A stretch of DNA of 64,000 nt from an uncultured Erythrobacter sp. GTDB taxonomy: Bacteria > Pseudomonadota > Alphaproteobacteria > Sphingomonadales > Sphingomonadaceae. The translations under genes and the position numbers were made by a program. Below are positions 16,339 through 24,568 of this stretch, piece after piece (within the stretch, counting starts at the first letter, position 1; each line of letters starts with the position of its first letter). The stretch lies in NCBI RefSeq assembly GCF_947502395.1, contig NZ_CANMZM010000001.1, positions 620,001 through 684,000 on the forward strand. The letters are read 5' to 3'. The notes under the pieces are model-generated. The model had not been told where the DNA came from. It did not search any database and saw only the letters and a list, made by a program, of their open reading frames with translations.

Positions 16339-18576
16339 CTACTCCGGCGGCGTCACGCCATGCGCCTCAAGGAAGCGGAAGATTGAATTCCACATATGCG
16401 GGCTGATCTGCTCACCAGACACACGGTGCGTGTAGCCGGGATAAAGCATCATCTCGAAGGGCACATTGTTCTCTTGCAGAACGCTGATGAGCTCGGATGA
16501 GTTTTCAAACACCACATTGTCATCCGCCATGCCGTGGATGAGGAGCAGCGGATCGCTGATCTTAGTCGCATCTGGGATAGCGCTCGCTTTCTCATAGGCC
16601 TCAGGCACTTCGCGTGGGTCGCCCATAAAGCGCTCGGTATAGTGGGTGTCGTAAAGTTCCCACTTGGTAACTGGCGCGCCAGAAATGCCCGCGGCGTAGA
16701 GCCCTGGATCGGCCTGAAGCTGTTTTAACGTCATATAGCCGCCGTAAGACCAGCCATAGAGCGCGATCTTGTCGCCATCGACATAGTCGAGGGTCTTCAA
16801 GAAGTCAGCGCCGGTCTTTTGATCAACCACTTCAACCCCGCCCATTGCGCGGTATATAGGCTGCTCAAACTCAACGCCGCGGTTGGCGGTGCCGCGATTG
16901 TCGAGCGCAAAATAGATATAGCCTTTATCGACCACAGCCTGTGCGAGCGCCCCGCCCCAGCCCTTGTCCACGATCTGCGGACCCGGACCTGAGTAGTGAT
17001 AGTAGAACACCGGATACTTCTTGCCCGGCTCCATATCGGGCTTGAGCATCATGTAGTGGAGCTCAGTGCCGTCTTCAGCAGGGATCGTGCCGTATTCAGG
17101 CATGGTGTGGCTCAGAAGGAACGGCGTATAAGGGTGATCCTCGCCAAGCGCGTTCTCTTCAACCCAGGTGAGGCGCTGTCCCAGATCACCTGCAAGATAG
17201 CTTTGCGTCGGCTGATCGGGTGCAGAACGGCTTATCAGCATAAGCGAACCGGTCGGGTCCATGCTGGCGGTGTTGGTGTAATCCAAATCAGTGAGCAACA
17301 CGGGATCGCCTGATCCATCCAGCTTGGCACGATATATTTGCTGCGTCAGCACGTCTGTGGTCGCTTGATAGAAGAACTCGCCCTTTGCTTCGTTTACGCC
17401 GACCAACGATGTTGTTGGTGAGGAACCAGAGGTCAGCTGGATCGCAGAATTGCTTTTCCCCTGTCCGTCAAAACCGATGCGATAGAAGTGGCCATAACCG
17501 TCACTTTCGGACCACCACAAGAGGCTACCGTCTTTCAGGAAGCGATAGTTGTCAGACAAGTTTATCCAATAGTCTTCTTGTGCTGCCTTCTCGGTAATTG
17601 CGATCGAACTTTCGCCGGTCGCCGGGTCGACACGTAAGACATCAAGCACAGTCTGCTCGCGGTTCTGACGTTGGACATAGAGCATGCCATCGGGGCCCCA
17701 ATTGACCCGCGCGATGTAAATGTCAGTCTCTGCGCCCAGATCGACCTTCACGCGGTTCCCGCCATCGGGATCCATCACAAAAAGCTCAACAATCGCGTTG
17801 TCAGAGCCTGCCACAGGATAGCGCTGATCGAAAACCTTAGTGCCCGTTGCGCCAATTGCTGCCCTGGTAACGATACCCACGGGGCTTTCATCAGTGCGCT
17901 GGACTGCGAGCCGCGTATCGTTGCCGTTCCACCAGTAACCGGTGAGGCGGCTCATCTCTTCTTGCGCGACAAATTCAGCCTCGCCCCAACGGATGGTGTC
18001 ATCCTCCTTAGGGGTTATCGGCGAAGCATCGGCACCAACCGCGCCCACCCACAGCTGACGGTCACGAATGAAGGAGACGAAGCCGGCCTTTGGTGACAGC
18101 TTCGGATTGAGTTCGCTCTCTTCGGTATCGGTGAGGCGGGTCACATCGCCATCAAGCCGGGCGAAATAGAGATCGCCATCGATCGGCACCAGCACGCCAG
18201 AGGCATCGCTCGCCCACTGGTAGGTGATGATGCCCTTTAGGCTCCCCACACGCTCACGCTCGCGCTGCATCTTTTCGTCTTCGGAAAGCTCGCGCCCCGA
18301 ACCCACTTCCTCGCTATCGACAAGCATCCGCCATTCACGGGTCTCAAGGTCAAAGCCCCACAAATCATAGCGCGACGCGTCTTCGGCCCGGTTCCGCAGA
18401 AGCGTCAGGTAACGCCCGTCAGGCGAAAACTTAACTGCACGCGGGGATGATCCATTCAGCGAAGGCGAGGCGAAAACGCGCTCAAAAGTGAGCTCGGGAG
18501 TATCGGTCATTTCGGTCTGGGCCATAACTGTTGTCGAGAGAAGTGCGGCGGTGGCAGCGGCAAGAAATAGGCGCAT
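16339..18576 (-). CDS. Secreted S9 family (dipeptidyl peptidase IV-like) peptidase
   Basis: A 745-residue protein with a signal peptide (cleavage after VMA, about residue 19). An N-terminal beta-propeller domain (about 40-470) contains repeated GxYLTLLR, GVLVPIDG and GYGHFYRIG blades. The C-terminal alpha/beta hydrolase domain has nucleophile GWSYGGYM (Ser610), Asp near 685 in HGMADDNV and His717 in GYTHRV. DPP IV-type enzymes release X-Pro dipeptides from peptides, here presumably in the periplasm. It is a single-gene unit between two palindromic repeats. Confidence 0.93.
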   Translation of the reverse strand: MRLFLAAATAALLSTTVMAQTEMTDTPELTFERVFASPSLNGSSPRAVKFSPDGRYLTLLRNRAEDASRYDLWGFDLETREWRMLVDSEEVGSGRELSEDEKMQRERERVGSLKGIITYQWASDASGVLVPIDGDLYFARLDGDVTRLTDTEESELNPKLSPKAGFVSFIRDRQLWVGAVGADASPITPKEDDTIRWGEAEFVAQEEMSRLTGYWWNGNDTRLAVQRTDESPVGIVTRAAIGATGTKVFDQRYPVAGSDNAIVELFVMDPDGGNRVKVDLGAETDIYIARVNWGPDGMLYVQRQNREQTVLDVLRVDPATGESSIAITEKAAQEDYWINLSDNYRFLKDGSLLWWSESDGYGHFYRIGFDGQGKSNSAIQLTSGSSPTTSLVGVNEAKGEFFYQATTDVLTQQIYRAKLDGSGDPVLLTDLDYTNTASMDPTGSLMLISRSAPDQPTQSYLAGDLGQRLTWVEENALGEDHPYTPFLLSHTMPEYGTIPAEDGTELHYMMLKPDMEPGKKYPVFYYHYSGPGPQIVDKGWGGALAQAVVDKGYIYFALDNRGTANRGVEFEQPIYRAMGGVEVVDQKTGADFLKTLDYVDGDKIALYGWSYGGYMTLKQLQADPGLYAAGISGAPVTKWELYDTHYTERFMGDPREVPEAYEKASAIPDATKISDPLLLIHGMADDNVVFENSSELISVLQENNVPFEMMLYPGYTHRVSGEQISPHMWNSIFRFLEAHGVTPPE

Positions 18577-18589
18577 TCAGAAGTTTCCT

Positions 18590-18667
18590 CGTCATTGCGA
18601 GCGAAGCGAAGCAATCCAGCATCGGACCCTGGATTGCCGCGCAACCTGTTGGTTGCTCGCAATGACG
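18590..18667. repeat. Palindromic intergenic repeat, GTCATTGCGAG family
   Basis: Second copy of the element at 5686: ends CGTCATTGCGAGCGAAGCG and TTGCTCGCAATGACG, with inner arms GCAATCCAG and CTGGATTGC. It lies between the rplS terminator and the peptidase start. Confidence 0.87.
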
Positions 18668-18697
18668 AAAAATCGATTGAATTGCAAAGGCACAAAC

Positions 18698-18727
18698 GAA
18701 AAAGGGCAGCCCATGACAGGCCGCCCT
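18698..18727 (-). terminator. Intrinsic terminator after rplS
   Basis: On the minus strand GGGCGGCC and GGGCTGCCC form a stem with a short loop, followed by TTTTT. It closes the long ffh-to-rplS transcription unit. Confidence 0.85.
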
Positions 18728-18753
18728 TCCTAAAACTCGTTGGAGTAACGCTC

Positions 18754-19122
18754 TTACTTCTTAGGAGCATTTTCCCGGCGTTCCGCGATACGCGCACGCT
18801 TACCGGTGCGGCCACGCAGATAATAAAGCTTCGCACGGCGCACAACGCCGCGGCGCACAACAGTGATGCTGTCGAGGATTGGTGAGTAGAGCGGGAACAC
18901 ACGCTCCACGCCTTCGCCAAAGCTCATTTTGCGCACGGTGAAGTTTGAACCCATGCCGCGGTTTGAACGCGCAATCACAACGCCTTCAAAGTTCTGCACA
19001 CGCTCACGGTTGCCTTCTTTAACCTTCACGCCGACACGAACGGTGTCGCCTGCGCGGAAGTTTGGAATTTCTTTTTCAACCTTGCCGATTTCTTCGGCTT
19101 CGATTTGCTGGATCAGGTTCAC
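18754..19122 (-). CDS. rplS: 50S ribosomal protein L19
   Basis: A 122-residue L19, located at the subunit interface. It has [35 protein letters not shown] and a basic [19 protein letters not shown]-terminus. Its ATG overlaps the trmD stop by 4 bp, the conserved trmD-rplS coupling. It is the last gene before the terminator. Confidence 0.98.
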   Translation of the reverse strand: MNLIQQIEAEEIGKVEKEIPNFRAGDTVRVGVKVKEGNRERVQNFEGVVIARSNRGMGSNFTVRKMSFGEGVERVFPLYSPILDSITVVRRGVVRRAKLYYLRGRTGKRARIAERRENAPKK

Positions 19123-19967
19123 TGGTCCGTATCCTTATCTTTTCGCCGCGCGCCAGAGGCAGACTGGTCCCGAGCGTCCTCATAACGCTCCCAAAGGTCC
19201 GGCCTGCGTAACCTAGTATCAGCCTCGGCCTGAGCTTTACGCCAAGCATCCACCTTCGCATGATCCCCAGATCGCAGCACTTCGGGGATCATGCGCCCTT
19301 CCCATGTTTGGGGTCGGGTGTATTGCGGGTACTCAAGCAAGCCGTCCTCAAACGACTCTTCAGCCCCACTAGAAGCCGCGCCCATTACGCCGGGAAGCAG
19401 CCGAATGCAAGCATCAAGTATGGTGATCGCTGCTGTCTCTCCGCCTGAGAGGACGATGTCGGCGAGGCACACTTCTTCGATTTGCGGTCGAGCCTCGAAC
19501 AGGCGTTCGTCAAACCCTTCAAAACGTCCACACAGGATAGTGACGCCAGGACCGCCCGCGATCTCCCGAATACGCTCCTGCGTGATCGGTTTGCCGCGCG
19601 GGGTCATGGCGAGGATGGGCGCAGTTCCGAGAACCGCTCGTCCTGAGCTTGTCGAACGACCGCTCTTCCCTTCTGCACCGTCAGAGGAAGTAAAGGACGA
19701 TGCTTCGACAAGCTCAGCATGAGCGGATTTGGGTGGATGAATGGAATCCAAAGCCGCCGCCATCACATCGGCCTTGAGCACCATCCCCGCCCCGCCCCCT
19801 GCAGGCGTGTCATCGACGGTGCGATGCTTGTCGGTGGCAAAGTCACGCGGATTGACAGTTGCGCAAGACCAATCCCCCCGCTCAAGCGCCTTGCCCGCAA
19901 GCGAGGTGCCGAGCGGTCCGGGGAACATCTCCGGATAGAGCGTAAGAATAGTGGCGGCGAAGGTCAT
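19119..19967 (-). CDS. trmD: tRNA (guanine-37-N1)-methyltransferase with in-frame repeat insertion
   Basis: A 282-residue SPOUT enzyme that methylates G37 beside the anticodon. Motifs are [31 protein letters not shown] (52-68), [12 protein letters not shown] (144-155), and the knot [23 protein letters not shown], then [21 protein letters not shown]. The usual length is about 240-250. The excess is residues 81-113, between AALDSIHPP and [12 protein letters not shown], and it is encoded by an inverted repeat (19634-19726) of a family found between genes elsewhere in this window. The frame stays open, so the enzyme is probably functional with an exposed loop. Confidence 0.95.
   Translation of the reverse strand: MTFAATILTLYPEMFPGPLGTSLAGKALERGDWSCATVNPRDFATDKHRTVDDTPAGGGAGMVLKADVMAAALDSIHPPKSAHAELVEASSFTSSDGAEGKSGRSTSSGRAVLGTAPILAMTPRGKPITQERIREIAGGPGVTILCGRFEGFDERLFEARPQIEEVCLADIVLSGGETAAITILDACIRLLPGVMGAASSGAEESFEDGLLEYPQYTRPQTWEGRMIPEVLRSGDHAKVDAWRKAQAEADTRLRRPDLWERYEDARDQSASGARRKDKDTDQ
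19634..19726. repeat. TCCTGAGCTTGTCGAA-family palindromic repeat inside trmD
   Basis: Arms CCGCTCGTCCTGAGCTTGTC and a complement ending GACAAGCTCAGCATGAGCGG flank about 40 bp. The element spans 93 bp, exactly 31 codons, and keeps the trmD frame. In the trmD frame it encodes [10 protein letters not shown] and [10 protein letters not shown]. Related copies lie between genes at 23911, 51297 and 52679. Confidence 0.88.
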
Positions 19968-20695
19968 CTAGCTTTGCCAGTCCTCAGGAAACCAGCCCAA
20001 TCGTTCGCACCGTTGCTTTCCGCCCGTCGGGCCGCGCACTCGAAATCATAGTCTACGGAGAGCAACTCGATCTCGCCTTTATCCAGAATCAAATAGCGAG
20101 CTTTCGGGCTACCTGTTTCGACAACATGCTCAAATGGCCGATTATCGTCGTAAGCTGGCAGACCGACACTGCCAGGGTTAGCAAGGACGCGGCCATCAGA
20201 CAGCCTACGCACCTTCGGCAAATGAGAATGGCCGTGAAGCACAAGCTCATGATCTACACCTTTTAGACGTTCTTTCACCTCTTGATCGGTAGCATCGCGA
20301 AGGCCTTCAGTATCGACAGATTCAAGAAGATACTCATGATCGTTTCCGGGCCTTGCATGCGTACACAAGAAATTTCCGATCGCTAGCTCCGAAGGTAGCG
20401 CAGCCAACCAAGCCAGCTGATAAGATGAACAGGCGCTGCGGGTAAATTTGTCAGAAAGACCAATCCTATCATCGGGATCGGTCAAAACCTGCCTCTCATG
20501 ATTTCCCGCAATAGTCGGCCAATTCAAAGGCATTAGTAGATTGGCAGTCTCTGATGGCCAAAGCGGCCCAGACAGTATGTCGCCCAAGTTCACAAACTCA
20601 ATGCATCCCCGTTGCTCCGCATCGGCGATCACCGCTTCAAGTGCACTCAGATTGCCATGAATATCCGAAAGAACAGCCGTTCTGGTCACCCCCAA
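19964..20695 (-). CDS. Metallophosphoesterase family protein
   Basis: A 243-residue calcineurin-like phosphoesterase of the YfcE/MJ0936 type. Metal ligands appear in order: [11 protein letters not shown] (9-19), [21 protein letters not shown], and HGHSHLPKV. It ends with the usual NPGSVGLP segment. The substrate is undefined, with phosphodiesters or bis-nucleotides possible. It overlaps nitrilase by 10 bp upstream and trmD by 4 bp downstream, so it is firmly inside the ribosomal operon. Confidence 0.88.
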   Translation of the reverse strand: MGVTRTAVLSDIHGNLSALEAVIADAEQRGCIEFVNLGDILSGPLWPSETANLLMPLNWPTIAGNHERQVLTDPDDRIGLSDKFTRSACSSYQLAWLAALPSELAIGNFLCTHARPGNDHEYLLESVDTEGLRDATDQEVKERLKGVDHELVLHGHSHLPKVRRLSDGRVLANPGSVGLPAYDDNRPFEHVVETGSPKARYLILDKGEIELLSVDYDFECAARRAESNGANDWAGFLRTGKAR

Positions 20696-21636
20696 TTCAC
20701 TCCATCCTTCGCCCGCGTATCGACGCTGAGTTCGAAAACGTCAGGCCGCGAGTAGTGGCCATCGGTGTCGAGGCTTGCCAGGTTCTGCCCGATCTCTGAA
20801 AGGTCTAACTCCGCGCGAAGGATTTCCTCACCCTCGCCCGCTTGCGCGACCACCCGCGCATCCGGTGCTACGATCATTGAGCCTCCGCGGTTGAGCACAT
20901 CGCTCTCGATGGCGTCAAATAGCTCCTTGGCCTCGGCCGAGCCGCCGACATTCTCCAGCCCCTCGAACAAGTCCGCCTTTGTCTGCACCAGCCCCGCCGC
21001 AAGCACAAAGCAGCGCCCCTCCATCGCATAGTGCCGTGAGGCCAGCGCATATTCCTCGCGCACGGTCGGCCATGATGCGCAGTGCACGCTTTCACCCAGA
21101 TTGTGCATCGCCGCGCGGGCGAGCGGCATCCAGTGCTCCCAACAGATGAGGTTCCCCACCCGGCCCCATTCGGCCTCGTGCACGCCGAGCGTCGAGCCAT
21201 CGCCCCGCATCCAGATCAGCCGCTCGCCATGCGTGGGCACCAGCTTGCGGTGATCGAGTGGCGGCAATCCGGGACGGAAGAGCAATTGGTTGTTGTAAAG
21301 GCTCGAGCGAACCCGCTCATGCGCACCGATTGAGATACAAGCGCCGCTTTCGTCGCACAGCTCCTGCAATGGCAGCAGACGCTCATCACCGGGCACAATA
21401 GCATTATCAAGCATGATTTGGTGGCAAGCTCGAGTGCCTGGATGGTCCCAAAGCGCCGCACCCGGAGCCTCATCCAGCCACAACGGATAGCCTCCTAGAA
21501 ACGTCTCTCCAAAGGCCACAAAGCGCGCCCCGCCCCCAATCGCCTCACGCGAAAGATGGGTGGCTTTCTCAATCCCTCCGTTGAAGTCCAACGGAATCGG
21601 CGCGGCTTGGCAAATGGCGACAGGCAATTGGGTCAT
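20686..21636 (-). CDS. Nitrilase-family carbon-nitrogen hydrolase (branch 1-like)
   Basis: A 316-residue enzyme with the Glu-Lys-Cys triad: Glu44 in AFGETFLGGYP, Lys131 in DHRKLVPTHGE, Cys165 in NLICWEHWMPLARAAM. The CWEHWMPLAR signature is that of true nitrilases (nitrile to carboxylate plus ammonia) rather than omega-amidase or NAD synthetase branches. The length fits. The natural substrate is unknown. It overlaps neighbours on both sides (10 bp with the phosphoesterase, 4 bp with the small membrane protein). Confidence 0.88.
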   Translation of the reverse strand: MTQLPVAICQAAPIPLDFNGGIEKATHLSREAIGGGARFVAFGETFLGGYPLWLDEAPGAALWDHPGTRACHQIMLDNAIVPGDERLLPLQELCDESGACISIGAHERVRSSLYNNQLLFRPGLPPLDHRKLVPTHGERLIWMRGDGSTLGVHEAEWGRVGNLICWEHWMPLARAAMHNLGESVHCASWPTVREEYALASRHYAMEGRCFVLAAGLVQTKADLFEGLENVGGSAEAKELFDAIESDVLNRGGSMIVAPDARVVAQAGEGEEILRAELDLSEIGQNLASLDTDGHYSRPDVFELSVDTRAKDGVNWG

Positions 21637-21956
21637 GAAAAAATCTCTGAATCAAATTTGGTCATACGATCCAGTCGCTTAGTGGCAAAGTGCGATACGG
21701 GCCAGCAGATCAGAACACTCAAGAACAGACCGCCAAGTCCAGCGCCCAAACCAAGTTCTGTTATGGTGCCCCCTTCCGCGAGCCCCATAAGCACGACTGG
21801 TACAAGCAGAGCTAGCACCGCGCAGGCACTCGCCGAGACAACGCGGACCCCACGTGATGAATTGGGAGCTACAAATTTTGCCAGCAACACCGATCCCAAG
21901 GACATAAAGCCCAATAGGGTAACGATAAAAGCGATACTTATTGAACCGGTCAGCAT
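21633..21956 (-). CDS. Small membrane protein of unknown function
   Basis: A 107-residue protein with three hydrophobic helices (residues 5-27, 41-62 and 68-87) and a charged C-terminus. No motif is recognised. It sits 22 bp after the TIGR04222 gene and overlaps the nitrilase start by 4 bp, so it is part of the five-gene block between rimM and trmD. Confidence 0.68.
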   Translation of the reverse strand: MLTGSISIAFIVTLLGFMSLGSVLLAKFVAPNSSRGVRVVSASACAVLALLVPVVLMGLAEGGTITELGLGAGLGGLFLSVLICWPVSHFATKRLDRMTKFDSEIFS

Positions 21957-21978
21957 TTGTGCCCCTTAGGGCGCGAAT

Positions 21979-22812
21979 TCAGCCTCCGCAACCACCACAA
22001 CCACCGCCGCCGCAGCCGCTCCCGCCACCGTCACTGGATCCCTCGTCTCCTCCGCAGCCACCACCCCCATCTGATCCAGAGTTACGAGCAGCATGAACAG
22101 CCTCCCATGGCGTGCCAACCAACACTCCAGTACCAAATATGGCAACCGCATAGCCCACTTCGTTCTCCTGCGGCGCACGCTTCAAGCGACTGCCATTTTC
22201 CTCCAGCGTCCTTATGATTTCCTGGCCAGCAATGGTGCGCGAATTGCCGGTGGCAAAGCGGATCAGGCCAAAAACGAGAGTTATGACCAACATCATAATC
22301 AGAATGCCGGTCGGCTCGCCCAGTGCATCGCCCGCCTGTTGGCGATAGAGCCCGATCAGGAACAACAAGGCGTATGGTAAAGTCGCAAGGAACCGCAACC
22401 GCATGCGCTCCGACTTGTCCATCATCAGCCCTTGCCGGATCAGCCGAGCCTCAACCCGCTCAGCCTGATCGCTCAACGCTTTCTTGGCTTCCCAAGATGA
22501 GAATTGGCCCACTTTGCGCAAGACGGTAAGCTCGGCATCGCCCTCTCCAGCTTCACTGCGGGTGACAAAAAGTTTGCGCTTGTCTCCAGAATTTAGTGCC
22601 CTTTTTGCGAAAAGCGTCGCAAGCACGGCGACATTCAACCTGTCTAAGCCACCCGCAAGGACGGCAACTTCTTCCACATCTTCAACATCGCTGCGCTTGC
22701 CCAACGGACGGAGATTGGCGGGGATCCAAAGGCCCGCAGCGACACAAGTTGCCAACATTACTGCGTAGAAAATCAGAAAATCCGGGCCAGAGTAGGAAGA
22801 GAAAATTTCCAT
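21979..22812 (-). CDS. TIGR04222-like membrane protein with Gly/Cys-rich tail
   Basis: A 277-residue protein with an N-terminal helix (residues 12-28), a cytoplasmic central part (EVAVLAGGLDRLNVAVLATL, about 46-65) and a pair of helices at about 147-190. The C-terminal 35 residues are almost only Gly, Cys, Ser and Asp, ending GCGGGGCGGCGG. This architecture matches TIGR04222 proteins, which are often next to glycine-rich-domain-like genes. The cysteine run suggests metal or redox chemistry, but that is inference. Its start shares one base with the preceding GRDP-like gene. Confidence 0.78.
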   Translation of the reverse strand: MEIFSSYSGPDFLIFYAVMLATCVAAGLWIPANLRPLGKRSDVEDVEEVAVLAGGLDRLNVAVLATLFAKRALNSGDKRKLFVTRSEAGEGDAELTVLRKVGQFSSWEAKKALSDQAERVEARLIRQGLMMDKSERMRLRFLATLPYALLFLIGLYRQQAGDALGEPTGILIMMLVITLVFGLIRFATGNSRTIAGQEIIRTLEENGSRLKRAPQENEVGYAVAIFGTGVLVGTPWEAVHAARNSGSDGGGGCGGDEGSSDGGGSGCGGGGCGGCGG

Positions 22813-23393
22813 CAGAAGATAACTCCAATCAAAACTGCGATTGCAATGCCTAGCGCAATCCAGCCCGCTGCACCCATGATGGCTACCCGCCGATCGAGGA
22901 TCATAACATCATTTGGATTTACGCGAAGTCCCTGTGGATCAACACCAAATCGCCGCTTTGCTCCCGGCCAGATGTCGGCTGGTGGTGGTTCGCCAAAGGC
23001 CTCCTCATACGATCTGAAGGTCTCAGCATATTGTTCATAGTAGCGGGTGCGCTCAACCTGACCGCCTGCTGTCGGCCCGTGGTGGAGATCTGCACCGAGC
23101 ACATTCGGGCAAAATTCCCCCCAATAATCGCGGCTATAGGTGAGATGCAGGTGCCACACCTGATCCACCGCGTCTGATGGGGTGACTTCGTGTCCCGCCG
23201 TGCAAGCGAGGTAGCAAAAGCGCTTGTATTCTTGGATCACGCGCTCGGTGAATGGCGAGGACCAGCGGTTTTCGCGCGCGAGTCGCGCCTCAAAGGGCAG
23301 TGAGGCACCTCCTGGGCCAATGGTGTAGTCAGAAAGGCGGTCCCAAAGCTCAGTCGTGGTCGCAGATCGCGGAGGAAGTTTCCGGGCGCTCAT
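22812..23393 (-). CDS. Glycine-rich-domain-like (GRDP, PF07173-type) protein with C-terminal anchor
   Basis: A 193-residue protein. The core EVTPSDAVDQVWHLHLTYSRDYW (split across about residues 75-97) is the hallmark of GRDP-like proteins, with invariant Asp, His-x-His and Tyr. A second segment RYYEQYAETFRSYEEAFGEPP follows, then a C-terminal hydrophobic helix (about 172-192). The biochemical role of this family in bacteria is unknown. It lies 3 bp after rimM and one base before the TIGR04222 gene. Confidence 0.82.
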   Translation of the reverse strand: MSARKLPPRSATTTELWDRLSDYTIGPGGASLPFEARLARENRWSSPFTERVIQEYKRFCYLACTAGHEVTPSDAVDQVWHLHLTYSRDYWGEFCPNVLGADLHHGPTAGGQVERTRYYEQYAETFRSYEEAFGEPPPADIWPGAKRRFGVDPQGLRVNPNDVMILDRRVAIMGAAGWIALGIAIAVLIGVIF

Positions 23394-23396
23394 GCG

Positions 23397-23900
23397 CTAT
23401 TGGTCGGCGAAATCCTGAGAAATGACAAGTCTCACGCTGTCCCATTCAATCACCGCCTGCTTGGTCATGGGGACCATAATGGTCTTCATGCCTTTAGGCG
23501 GGACCGGCTCTAGCGTGATTTCAATGATATCCGTGGCACCAAAATTCTGGACCCCGGTGACGCTGCCAACGGGTCGTCCTGTGTCCGTTTGCGCAGCCAA
23601 GCCAATGAGATCGGCGTGATAATACTCGTCGCCGTCAAGCTCAGGAAGCTCCTCGCGCGGGACGCTGAGCGTGGTTCCGCGCAACTTTTCAGCCTGGCCG
23701 CGCCCCTGAACTTCGGCGAAACGCGCAATCGCCCCGCCCTTATTGTCAGAGCGCACCTTTTTGAGGGTGAGCGCTCCTTGGTTAAAGGTCTTGTGCGCCT
23801 TGAGCGCCTCGAGCCCATCACCAAGGAGCTTCAGACGCACCTCACCCGCTACGCCGTGTGCGCCGGTGACGGCTGCGAGGATAATGGGTTCATCGCTCAT
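23397..23900 (-). CDS. rimM: 16S rRNA processing protein RimM
   Basis: A 167-residue RimM that binds S19 and helps mature the 30S head. It has LAAVTGAHGVAGEVRLK (about 8-24), YYHADLIGL and the PRC-barrel VTGVQNFGATDIIEI, then MKTIMVPMTKQAVIEWD. I choose ATG 23900 (MSDEPIIL) over the longer TTG at 23906. A palindromic repeat separates it from rpsP. Confidence 0.95.
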   Translation of the reverse strand: MSDEPIILAAVTGAHGVAGEVRLKLLGDGLEALKAHKTFNQGALTLKKVRSDNKGGAIARFAEVQGRGQAEKLRGTTLSVPREELPELDGDEYYHADLIGLAAQTDTGRPVGSVTGVQNFGATDIIEITLEPVPPKGMKTIMVPMTKQAVIEWDSVRLVISQDFADQ

Positions 23901-23910
23901 GAACAAAGGT

Positions 23911-23991
23911 CCGTTCGCCCTGAGCCTGTCGAAGGGCGGTACTTCCTTTTTGGATAAAAGGACGATCCTTCAACAAGCTCAGGATGAGCGG
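23911..23991. repeat. TCCTGAGC-family palindromic repeat between rpsP and rimM
   Basis: Ends CCGTTCGCCCTGAGCCTGTC and CAACAAGCTCAGGATGAGCGG form an imperfect inverted repeat around a variable centre. It lies within the ribosomal operon, so it could attenuate or stabilise the mRNA between rpsP and rimM. Confidence 0.82.
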
Positions 23992-24008
23992 GTTTGGCCA
24001 GCAAGAGA

Positions 24009-24506
24009 TTAGCCTTCGCTCTTCTCTTCCGTTGCTTCTTCAGCAGGAGTTTCTTCCGCAGCAGCTTCCTCGGCAGGAGCCTCTTCGACAGGAGCTTCCT
24101 CAGTAGCTGCCTCTTCTGCTGGCGCTTCGGCTGCAGCTTCTTCGGCCTCCTTCGCTGCTTCTTCCGCTTCCTTCAGCTTTTCGGCTTTCTCTTCAGCACG
24201 CTCCTTGGCTTTCTCGCCAGGTTCAGCTTTGTTCGGGTTGTTGCGTGCCTCACGCTCGAGGATGCCAGCGGCATCGAAGAAGCGGTGCACACGGTCCGAA
24301 GGCTTCGCGCCCACAGAAAGCCAGTGACGCGCACGGTCTTCGTCGAACTTTACGCGTTCAGGATTGTCCTTGGCGAGGAGCGGGTTGTAGGTGCCGATCT
24401 GCTCAAGATACTTACCATCGCGTGGTGAGCGCGAGTCAGAGACGACGATACGATAGTAAGGACGCTTTTTCGCACCACCGCGCGAAAGCCGGATTGCAAC
24501 TGCCAT
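24009..24506 (-). CDS. rpsP: 30S ribosomal protein S16 with Ala/Glu-rich tail
   Basis: The first 80 residues are canonical S16: [29 protein letters not shown] [23 protein letters not shown] and [13 protein letters not shown]. The total is 165 residues against the usual 80-90. The extra C-terminal 75 are a charged linker and repeating EEAP/AEEA units ending EKSEG, likely disordered. It follows ffh and precedes rimM. Confidence 0.96.
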   Translation of the reverse strand: MAVAIRLSRGGAKKRPYYRIVVSDSRSPRDGKYLEQIGTYNPLLAKDNPERVKFDEDRARHWLSVGAKPSDRVHRFFDAAGILEREARNNPNKAEPGEKAKERAEEKAEKLKEAEEAAKEAEEAAAEAPAEEAATEEAPVEEAPAEEAAAEETPAEEATEEKSEG

Positions 24507-24568
24507 TGTAGATTACCTTTCGAGTGTAACTGTTTGTGTTTGTATCAATTCGTTGAGTTATTTCTGCG

